In this document: positions 4,001 through 7,870 of the stretch, one piece after another
How the letters are laid out: each line of letters opens with the position of its first letter
Position numbering within the stretch: the first letter of the stretch is position 1
Source: Planctomycetota bacterium
Lineage (GTDB): Bacteria > Planctomycetota > B15-G4
DNA length: 7,870 nt
Reading direction: 5' to 3'
Assembly (NCBI GenBank): GCA_003644265.1
Contig: QNBX01000185.1
Coordinates: forward strand, 1 to 7,870
Made by a program: the position numbers and the translations under genes
The notes under the pieces: generated by a model
What the model was told of the DNA's origin: nothing
The model's input: only the letters and a program-made list of their open reading frames with translations
Databases searched by the model: none

Positions 4001-4977
4001 CAGAACTGCTCGTCCTGTTGGGCCATCGACCAGCCACGGCGGGGAGCCAGGTTGTCCCAGTCCACGCCGTCGTCATCCGTCCCCACCAGGTGGTCGAACA
4101 GTTCGTTCCGCTCGGCCTTGCGGTCGGCTTCGTACCTGTCGTACTCGTCCCACCATGCCATGTCATCGCCGTCGAACGACGGGAGCATGGGCTGGCGGTG
4201 GGCGGCACGCTTGGCCGTCTTGCCAGGCACGTCCTCTTTCACCACGACCGGCGGGTGGGTGACCTCGAACTCGACCATCTCAGTGATCGCGCCCTTCTCG
4301 ACTCGCAGGTACGTGCCTTCCTTGACCTCCACGATGTCGTGGACCCCGACCTTGGCAGCACTGGCGGCCTGTCTCAGGGTGCGCTCGGTTGACGAGTACA
4401 CGAAGTCGCCTCGCTTTGTCCAGCCGATGAACAGCGGACGGGTGGAGAGGCGGGCCAGGTGCAGCACGTTGTGCTCGTTCGCATCCAGCCATGCCAGGGC
4501 GGCGACTCCACGCACCATCTCCAGCAACTCCGTCGGGTGGTTGGCACCCAACTCCTTGGCCCTGCTCAGCAGGGCGGCGACGGCAAACGAATCCACCAGC
4601 CCGAGACGTTCCGCCCCGGTCAGTTCGATCAACTCGTCGTCGTTGTCCACTCGTCCGTTGTGTGTCGTGACGATGTGGTCACACACAACCGGGTGGTTGT
4701 TCTCGTAGATCGCTGGCGATCCCTTCGTGAAGTGGCGGGTGTGGGCTGTGACCACACTCAGGCCTCGGCCTGGCAGCGACAGGTCCTTGGCGACCCGCTT
4801 GGCGGGACCTTTCTTCTTGGCGTACCACACCTGGTCGATGTCCTTGGACTCGAACCAGCCGAAGCCGGTGGCGTGGCGGCCCCGAGACTCGATGGCCTCG
4901 GCTAATGCGATCGCAAACTTACGACCGTGGGGGATAGATGACTTCTCCGCTCTGGAGAATCCGGCAATGCCGCACAT
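4000..4977 (-). CDS. Class II (Ntn-type) glutamine amidotransferase domain protein
   Basis: A 325-residue protein. It begins MCGIAGF, so removal of Met would expose Cys2 as the N-terminal nucleophile that releases ammonia from glutamine. Other family motifs are in order: RGRHATG (32-38), AHTRH (78-82, substrate-binding Arg81), NNHPV (93-97), HNGRVDN (106-112, Asn107-Gly108 oxyanion hole) and VDSFA (128-132, Asp129 contacting the glutamine amino group). The domain ends near residue 235. The last 85 residues are charged and unassigned, so there is no visible synthase or phosphoribosyltransferase domain and the ammonia acceptor is unknown. The ATG at 4977-4975 is forced by the motif, because Cys must be residue 2; AGAAAGG lies six bases upstream (4990-4984). 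A longer in-frame reading is rejected. Similar free-standing domains occur in actinophages, some near DNA-modification genes. Confidence 0.9.
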   Translation of the reverse strand: MCGIAGFSRAEKSSIPHGRKFAIALAEAIESRGRHATGFGWFESKDIDQVWYAKKKGPAKRVAKDLSLPGRGLSVVTAHTRHFTKGSPAIYENNHPVVCDHIVTTHNGRVDNDDELIELTGAERLGLVDSFAVAALLSRAKELGANHPTELLEMVRGVAALAWLDANEHNVLHLARLSTRPLFIGWTKRGDFVYSSTERTLRQAASAAKVGVHDIVEVKEGTYLRVEKGAITEMVEFEVTHPPVVVKEDVPGKTAKRAAHRQPMLPSFDGDDMAWWDEYDRYEADRKAERNELFDHLVGTDDDGVDWDNLAPRRGWSMAQQDEQF

Positions 4978-4990
4978 GATGTACCTTTCT

Positions 4991-5008
4991 AGGGCAGGGT
5001 AGCGCCCT
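4991..5008 (-). promoter_or_regulatory. Start-associated hairpin upstream of the amidotransferase gene
   Basis: On the minus strand AGGGC (5008-5004) pairs with GCCCT (4995-4991) around the loop GCTACCCT. The ribosome-binding site AGAAAGG (4990-4984) follows directly. The loop is nearly identical to that of the leader at 3654-3666, while the stem length differs. Confidence 0.55.
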
Positions 5009-5037
5009 TGGGGAATGGTGGTTTGGGTGTTTGTCCT

Positions 5038-5050
5038 GCTAGATCCTAGC
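5038..5050. promoter_or_regulatory. Inverted repeat over the -10 box, possible operator
   Basis: GCTAG-ATC-CTAGC is a perfect inverted repeat with 5-bp arms. It covers the -10 hexamer of the promoter at 5043-5071 and the stop codon of the upstream gene, so a bound protein would block polymerase. Confidence 0.35.
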
Positions 5051-5494
5051 GGACCGTTGGGACTTTGACAACCTCGGGGTGTAACGAAGTGACTGGCGAA
5101 GGGCGAGGCGGACCCTGTACCAGTGCCTGACATGGAGTGCTGCCGTCAGGCCGGGCAGGTTCTTGCGAGCACCGTGGAATGCAATGCCTAGCACGCCGAC
5201 GAAGAAGATCACGGCGAGGATCGAGACGAGGTAGTACCCGTATGCCACGGTCCAGGCGGTGAGCAGTGCCCAATACGTGGCACGTCGGAGCCTGCGTTTC
5301 GCCATGTTGAACTGTGACGGGATGATCTCGCCTGTGGTGGGGTTGACCCTGTTGCCGAACCGTGAACGTGGCGGCCAACACTCGGTGCAGTCCGACCCGA
5401 ACGCCGGATCGCTCCCGCTGCCTAAGCAGACGGTGCAATCCGGGTTGGGTTGGGTGATGCGTGAGTCGGCAGCCGTTCGGCCGCCGATGGTCAT
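5039..5494 (-). CDS. Zinc-ribbon plus transmembrane protein, 151 aa
   Basis: A 151-residue protein of unknown function. The N-terminal 60 residues hold two Cys pairs, C20-C23 and C36-C39, the first in CTVCLGSG, a DnaJ-like CxxCxGxG pattern, giving a probable zinc ribbon. After a basic stretch (KRRLRR, 67-71) there are one or two membrane helices, about residues 73-106 (ALLTAWTVAYGYYLVSILAV and on). A basic C-terminal tail follows (RVRLALRQSLRY...). By the positive-inside rule the basic flanks favour a two-pass hairpin with both ends in the cytoplasm. The ATG at 5494-5492 overlaps the previous stop (ATGA). The last 33 bases contain the promoter of the next unit. Confidence 0.75.
   Translation of the reverse strand: MTIGGRTAADSRITQPNPDCTVCLGSGSDPAFGSDCTECWPPRSRFGNRVNPTTGEIIPSQFNMAKRRLRRATYWALLTAWTVAYGYYLVSILAVIFFVGVLGIAFHGARKNLPGLTAALHVRHWYRVRLALRQSLRYTPRLSKSQRSARI
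5043..5071 (-). promoter_or_regulatory. Sigma-70-type promoter for the amidotransferase unit
   Basis: TTGTCA (5071-5066) and TAGGAT (5048-5043) are 17 bases apart on the minus strand, inside the 3' end of the preceding gene. GAGGTTGTCAA over the -35 is identical to the promoter at 7496-7524, and GGTCCGC before the -10 resembles TGTCCGA there. The start codon is 66 bases downstream of the -10. Confidence 0.6.
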
Positions 5495-5877
5495 GACGAC
5501 CGTTCAGCAGTGCGAAGGGCGGTGCGCTCTTCCTCTGCCTGCACTGCGAAGCGCAGGCTCTGCTCGATGGTATGGATAGCGTCACTGACCGGCGTTGCCG
5601 CAGTGGCGAGGAATGAACCGCCATCGTCGGTCACGTTGATCTGCACCATCGTGATGCCCTCGCTGGTGGCGGGGGAGATGCCCTTCAACTCGTTGAAGGT
5701 ACGGACGAGAGCGGGGATGTACCCGTCGATCTCGCCTGTGATCTCGGTGGCGTCAGCGTTCCAACTGACCGGCGGGGCCTGGGTCCAGGTGTAGTAGTTG
5801 CCCTCGGGGTCTGTCTCCCAGGCCAGTTCCAGTTCTGAGGGGTGCACCGTGGCGGTGCGTATGGTCCATGTGCTCAT
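5491..5877 (-). CDS. Hypothetical protein, 128 aa
   Basis: A 128-residue soluble acidic protein that I do not recognise. It looks mixed: strands in the first half (STWTIRTATV, then ELELAWETDPEGNYYTWTQAPPVSW), a helix around residues 52-65 (YIPALVRTFNELKG), further strands (ITMVQINVTDDGGSFLATAATP), and a long C-terminal helix from about residue 97 (SDAIHTIEQSLRFAVQAEEERTALRTAERS). There are no cysteines and no membrane segment. The ATG at 5877-5875 has AGAAAGG five bases upstream (5889-5883) preceded by a hairpin leader, so a much longer in-frame reading is rejected. Its stop overlaps the zinc-ribbon membrane gene (ATGA). Confidence 0.8.
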   Translation of the reverse strand: MSTWTIRTATVHPSELELAWETDPEGNYYTWTQAPPVSWNADATEITGEIDGYIPALVRTFNELKGISPATSEGITMVQINVTDDGGSFLATAATPVSDAIHTIEQSLRFAVQAEEERTALRTAERSS

Positions 5878-5904
5878 GGATTCCTTTCTTGCCTCGGGTG
5901 AGGC
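5878..5904 (-). promoter_or_regulatory. Start-associated hairpin plus ribosome-binding site
   Basis: On the minus strand GCCTC (5904-5900) pairs perfectly with GAGGC (5895-5891) around the loop ACCC. AGAAAGG (5889-5883) follows directly. The element fills most of the 38-base gap after the cyclotransferase gene, and no promoter is seen, so it probably acts on translation or mRNA processing inside the unit. Confidence 0.55.
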
Positions 5905-5915
5905 GGGTTGGTTGT

Positions 5916-6455
5916 TCAGAAGTTGTCGTCGTGTTGCTCGTCGTCCCACCATCCGGCTCGAACGTACTGCTCGTCCCGGCGGGCCTTCGTGCCCATGTTC
6001 CAGTCGAACCTGCCGTTCGAGTCGGTGCGAACCTCTCGTTGCAAGCCGAAGGGCTTGCCTTCGGGCGGTGTGTAGATCCAGGCAAGCCTGTATCCGTCCG
6101 GGGTGACGACGGCGGTGACGACTCGGGTGTAGTGGCTGGGATATCCTTCCAGCCAGTCCATCTGCTGTCGTACTTCGTCCTCGTGCTCCGGGTGGGGGTA
6201 GACGAGGGTGCCCACGGTCTGCGCAGTCGGTGCCGGTATGGCGTAGGGGAATCCCCCTCCGACCAGGCGGTAGCCGAGGACGAAGCACTTGCCGTCGTAC
6301 CGGGCAGTCGCAAGCCCCTGCCAAAGGCGGGAGTTGCCGTGGCCTGGCCGCAGCGTGCCGTACACGAAAATCGCAAGGCGCTCGTCTGTCTCGATGGCGA
6401 GGCGGTCTTGCTCTTGCTCCGCCATCATGTCTGGGTTGTCATCGTAGATGGGCAT
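5916..6455 (-). CDS. Gamma-glutamylcyclotransferase-like (AIG2/GGCT family) protein
   Basis: A 179-residue cytosolic protein. The family turns gamma-glutamyl amino acids or amines into 5-oxoproline and the free amine. The core spans about residues 26-130: LAIFVYGTLRPGHGN (27-41) has the YGTLR substrate-binding loop, GGGFPYAIP (66-74) the following turn, VGTLVY (81-86) a core strand, and MDWLEGYPSHYTR (99-111) the region of the general base, Glu103. The core ends AWIYTP (125-130). The 49 residues beyond are an unusual charged extension (GWWDDEQHDDNF at the end). The ATG at 6455-6453 lies three bases after the preceding TAA, with AGGAAGGACC upstream. The physiological substrate is unknown; phage homologues have no settled role. 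Confidence 0.88.
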   Translation of the reverse strand: MPIYDDNPDMMAEQEQDRLAIETDERLAIFVYGTLRPGHGNSRLWQGLATARYDGKCFVLGYRLVGGGFPYAIPAPTAQTVGTLVYPHPEHEDEVRQQMDWLEGYPSHYTRVVTAVVTPDGYRLAWIYTPPEGKPFGLQREVRTDSNGRFDWNMGTKARRDEQYVRAGWWDDEQHDDNF

Positions 6456-6458
6456 TGG

Positions 6459-6689
6459 TTATTGGGTCCTTCCTGGGTCCCACTCCATGATCTCGGTCAG
6501 CCGGGTGGCGTGCCTGATCGCGGTGCCACGCTCTTCGTGGCGGGAGATGGATGATGCTCTGACGTGGATGCCGTCGGCGTCGAGACAGTCGATGCCTAGC
6601 AGGTAGTAGGCGTCGGTCAGTCCGACGATCCGGTCCACTGTCACTTCGTGTGTGGCGGTGGTCTTGGTCCACTCTCGGATGATGCTCAC
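6459..6689 (-). CDS. Hypothetical protein, 76 aa
   Basis: A 76-residue protein that I do not recognise. It starts MSIIREWTKTTATHEVTVDRIVGLTDAYY, consistent with strands, then LLGIDCLDADGIHVRASSIS, and a helix near the end (ERGTAIRHATRLTEIMEW). The start is GTG at 6689-6687, overlapping the TGA of the upstream gene as GTGA; no nearby ATG is available in frame. The stop is TAA three bases before the cyclotransferase start, so the two are likely coupled. It has one cysteine and no membrane segment. The function is unknown. Confidence 0.75.
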   Translation of the reverse strand: MSIIREWTKTTATHEVTVDRIVGLTDAYYLLGIDCLDADGIHVRASSISRHEERGTAIRHATRLTEIMEWDPGRTQ

Positions 6690-6859
6690 CGTGAGCCTCC
6701 GCTCTTGGCAATCGTCTCGCCGGTCAGGCGGTCGAGCAGGGTGAACCTGCCCGGCGCACCGATGGCGGCGTTGATGTCTCGCATCGCTCGGTCGAGCGAT
6801 GTGAACCTGCCGCAGTGCTCACCTCGGATGGTGTCGAACATGCAGTATCTGTGTTTCAT
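6686..6859 (-). CDS. Small protein with internal GRFTxLDR repeat, 57 aa
   Basis: A 57-residue basic protein of unknown function. GRFTSLDR at residues 17-24 recurs as GRFTLLDR at 37-44, exactly 20 residues later, and the DNA beneath repeats too (6729-6751 and 6789-6811). The first copy leads into a helix (AMRDINAAIG), and the second into LTGETIAKSGG, which is strand-like. An in-frame ATG 18 bases upstream exists, but the ATG at 6859-6857 overlaps the stop of the HNH gene as ATGA, matching its neighbours, and is preferred. Its own stop overlaps the next GTG. Confidence 0.75.
   Translation of the reverse strand: MKHRYCMFDTIRGEHCGRFTSLDRAMRDINAAIGAPGRFTLLDRLTGETIAKSGGSR
6729..6811. repeat. Two 23-bp direct repeats inside one small gene
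   Basis: Bases 6729-6751 and 6789-6811 match at 20 of 23 positions; the three mismatches are adjacent. The offset is 60 bases, so the reading frame is kept, giving two copies of GRFTxLDR. Confidence 0.75.
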
Positions 6860-7263
6860 TTGTGTCGTTGCCTCCAACGTCTTTGTGCTAGGCGGCGACA
6901 GTCCCGGCAGTGCCGGTTGCCACCGTGGATGTAGGTGTTCTCGGGTGTGAACTCGTGGCCTCGGTCGCAGTGTGTGCCGAACGGGCGGCCACCTTTCGTG
7001 GGGTCCTCGTCGTTGTGCAAGGCGGCGTGCTCGCTGTGGGTCATGCGGACCAGGTTCTCGGGGCGATTGTCTGCCCGGTCCCGGTTCACGTGGTGCACTG
7101 CCTGCGCCTCGGTCACGATGCCGTCGAACACTCTGTGTTCCAGGGCCTGTAGCCCCAGCGGTGCCCAGGTCAGCATGACGTACCCGTTCAACAGTCGCCG
7201 GGTGGGCGGCACGTCGGGTATCCGTTCGCCAGCGGCGAGGGTACGCAGCCGGGGCTGGGTCAT
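6856..7263 (-). CDS. HNH endonuclease with C-terminal zinc knuckle
   Basis: A 135-residue predicted DNA-cutting enzyme. The HNH motif spans about residues 42-83: EHR (42-44), the metal and catalytic histidines in AVHHVNRD (56-62), DNRPENL (65-71) with the middle asparagine, and HSEHAALH (76-83). This layout is that of phage and homing-type HNH nucleases. After it come C99 and H103, then C119 and C122 (THCDRGHEF ... RHCRDC), a probable zinc site that closes with a very basic tail (RRLAQRRWRQRHK) suited to DNA binding. A longer in-frame reading through the upstream gene is rejected, because the ATG at 7263-7261 overlaps the preceding TGA (ATGA). Such genes are often free-standing homing nucleases. 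It is tightly coupled here and interrupts nothing visible. Confidence 0.9.
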   Translation of the reverse strand: MTQPRLRTLAAGERIPDVPPTRRLLNGYVMLTWAPLGLQALEHRVFDGIVTEAQAVHHVNRDRADNRPENLVRMTHSEHAALHNDEDPTKGGRPFGTHCDRGHEFTPENTYIHGGNRHCRDCRRLAQRRWRQRHK

Positions 7264-7451
7264 TGCGCCGCCTCGTTGAGGAAGCGTTCGACGGCTATCG
7301 TGACCAGCAGGTTGGTGCTGATCAGGGTGGTGTCGCTCATGGTGTCGAGCCTGGCGTGCAGGTTGGCCGGGAGCCTGACTTGCACCTGGTCGGGCCGCAG
7401 CGTGTCGGCTTCGAGCCGTTCGGCTGCTGCGTCGAGTCTGTATTCGTTCAT
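7260..7451 (-). CDS. Ribbon-helix-helix-like DNA-binding protein
   Basis: A 63-residue protein. The N-terminal 20 residues are a short helix (DAAAERLEAD). VQVRLP (23-28) then fits the DNA-contacting beta strand, ANLHARLDTMS (29-39) the first helix and TLISTNLLVTIAVERFLNEAA (42-62) the second helix of an Arc/CopG-type fold. Such proteins bind as dimers to short inverted repeats and often regulate their own promoters. The ATG at 7451-7449 has AGAAAGG five bases upstream (7463-7457) and its own promoter 45 bases away, so it is the first gene of the long 7451-5039 unit. It is a candidate regulator of the shared promoter repeats. The fold is called from pattern only. Confidence 0.65.
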   Translation of the reverse strand: MNEYRLDAAAERLEADTLRPDQVQVRLPANLHARLDTMSDTTLISTNLLVTIAVERFLNEAAQ

Positions 7452-7478
7452 GGTTTCCTTTCTTGCCGGGGTATCGGC
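7452..7478 (-). promoter_or_regulatory. Start-associated hairpin plus ribosome-binding site
   Basis: On the minus strand GCCG (7478-7475) pairs with CGGC (7468-7465) around the loop ATACCC. AGAAAGG (7463-7457) follows. The stretch GGCAAGAAAGGA is shared with the leader at 5878-5904. Confidence 0.5.
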
Positions 7479-7495
7479 GTTGTGTTGTTGTTGGT

Positions 7496-7524
7496 ACTGT
7501 ATCGGACAGATTGGCGATTGACAA
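7496..7524 (-). promoter_or_regulatory. Sigma-70-type promoter for the RHH-HNH-cyclotransferase unit
   Basis: TTGTCA (7524-7519) and TACAGT (7501-7496) are 17 bases apart on the minus strand. GAGGTTGTCAA over the -35 is identical to the promoter at 5043-5071. CTGT-ATCGG-ACAG (7497-7509) makes a small inverted repeat over the -10. The upstream gene's stop overlaps the edge of the shared repeat. Confidence 0.65.
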
Positions 7525-7526
7525 CC

Positions 7527-7829
7527 TCAGTAGTCGATGTCCTGGCAAACCCACACGTCTCCGTCTAGGTCTGTCACGGTGCCGCCCATGTCCTCGCACT
7601 CAGTCGAGAACTCGGCGGTGTTGATGTCGCCGTACATCGGGTCGCTCGTGTCGTGTTCGAGCCACCAGTCGAGCCGTTGTGGCGGGTGCACTTCGACGGG
7701 GCCGTAGTTGTAGCCCGAGACGACGACGACGGAGGGTTCACGCTGTTGCGTGTCGTCCAGCATGGTCGTGCAGGATGCGGGCAGAACGGCGGTGGCTGCA
7801 CCGATTGCGAGGGTTGCGAGGATGTTCAT
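7527..7829 (-). CDS. Putative exported or lipid-anchored small protein, 100 aa
   Basis: A 100-residue protein. Residues 1-20 (MNILATLAIGAATAVLPASC) are hydrophobic and end in PASC, which could be a signal peptide with a weak lipobox at Cys20. The lack of basic residues at the N-terminus and Pro at -3 make this uncertain. The mature part is acidic and polar, with a tryptophan-rich stretch (RLDWWLEHD) and two cysteines, C77 and C95, near the end (TECEDMGG ... VWVCQDIDY), spaced to form a disulfide outside the cell. The ATG at 7829-7827 has GAAAGG four bases upstream (7839-7834). It is a single-gene unit as far as the window shows. The function is unknown; secreted or surface phage proteins can alter superinfection, but nothing here proves it. 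Confidence 0.7.
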   Translation of the reverse strand: MNILATLAIGAATAVLPASCTTMLDDTQQREPSVVVVSGYNYGPVEVHPPQRLDWWLEHDTSDPMYGDINTAEFSTECEDMGGTVTDLDGDVWVCQDIDY

Positions 7830-7848
7830 GGTTGCCTTTCGTGGGTAG
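7830..7848 (-). promoter_or_regulatory. Leader with CCACCTAC and GAAAGG
   Basis: On the minus strand CCACCTACCCACGAAAGG precedes the ATG of the 100-aa gene. It closely resembles the leader at 2467 (CCACCTACACGAAAGG). TACCC is present, but the surrounding stem is weak (GTG/CAC only). The window ends 22 bases further upstream, so a promoter cannot be judged. Confidence 0.4.
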
Positions 7849-7870
7849 GTGGTGCACTCGTGTGCTCCGA

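Noticed and set aside
3674..4708. Long open reading frame on the plus strand (344 codons), opposite the amidotransferase gene
   Set aside because: Its translation is low-complexity and serine/arginine-rich with no motifs, and it lies antisense to a gene with clear catalytic motifs and start signals. It is a shadow of GC-rich codon use.
5065..5075. TTGACA on the plus strand at 5065 and 7518 as -35 boxes of plus-strand promoters
   Set aside because: No TANNNT at a suitable distance follows in either case and no plus-strand gene exists. The minus-strand reading TTGTCA has good -10 boxes at exactly 17 bases.
4978..5133. N-terminal extension of the amidotransferase to 377 residues
   Set aside because: Class II amidotransferases need Cys as residue 2. 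The internal ATG gives MCGIAGF and has a proper ribosome-binding site, and the extension crosses the promoter.
5878..6324. Extension of the 128-aa protein to 277 residues
   Set aside because: It reads the cyclotransferase gene out of frame and crosses the hairpin leader and ribosome-binding site at 5878-5904.
7264..7599. N-terminal extension of the HNH protein to 247 residues
   Set aside because: The extra part covers the RHH gene, its leader and promoter in another frame. The ATGA start at 7263 fits the pattern of the neighbours.
1..7870. tRNA genes
   Set aside because: I looked for T-arm-like and cloverleaf patterns by eye between and within genes and found none. The gaps are mostly too short to hold a tRNA.

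Overview
This window looks like part of an actinobacteriophage (or prophage) accessory arm. It is GC-rich, every convincing gene lies on the minus strand, and most genes are short. Eleven junctions between neighbouring genes overlap by 1-4 bases (ATGA, GTGA or TGATG). There is no ribosomal, metabolic or tRNA gene. The families that can be recognised (class II glutamine amidotransferase, AIG2-like gamma-glutamylcyclotransferase, HNH endonuclease, excisionase-type HTH, ribbon-helix-helix protein, DPPY DNA methyltransferase) are typical of phages of Actinobacteria. The host cannot be named from the sequence.

Read in the direction of transcription (high to low coordinates), the layout is as follows. 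(1) 7829-7527 encodes a small putative exported protein. (2) A sigma-70-like promoter at 7524-7496 precedes a seven-gene run, 7451-5039: RHH protein, HNH endonuclease, two small unknowns, gamma-glutamylcyclotransferase, a 128-aa unknown, and a zinc-ribbon membrane protein. (3) A promoter at 5071-5043, inside the end of the previous gene, precedes the amidotransferase and a 67-aa unknown (4977-3797), closed by a hairpin terminator at 3787-3761. (4) A promoter at 3712-3684 precedes a 292-aa acidic, coiled-coil protein and a 69-aa unknown (3630-2546), closed by a UUCG-loop hairpin at 2536-2511. (5) 2466-773 holds five overlapping genes: three small Cys-rich proteins, an excisionase-type HTH protein and a 208-aa unknown. 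No separate promoter is visible for them. (6) A possible promoter at 776-748 precedes a 57-aa coiled coil, a two-helix membrane peptide and a DNA methyltransferase cut by the window edge (720-1).

The most interesting signal lies between the genes. All eight genes that start after a gap carry the same GAAAGG ribosome-binding core. In six of them a small hairpin sits directly 5' of it. The stem sequences differ, but the loop keeps ACC or ACCC. This resembles in concept the start-associated sequences of cluster K mycobacteriophages but has a different sequence. Three promoters share an exact 17-bp spacer, and two of them share an 11-bp repeat over the -35 box, which could be a common operator.

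There are no gene-free stretches over 300 bases. The longest gap (3631-3796) holds a terminator, a second hairpin, a promoter with inverted repeats and a start-associated hairpin.
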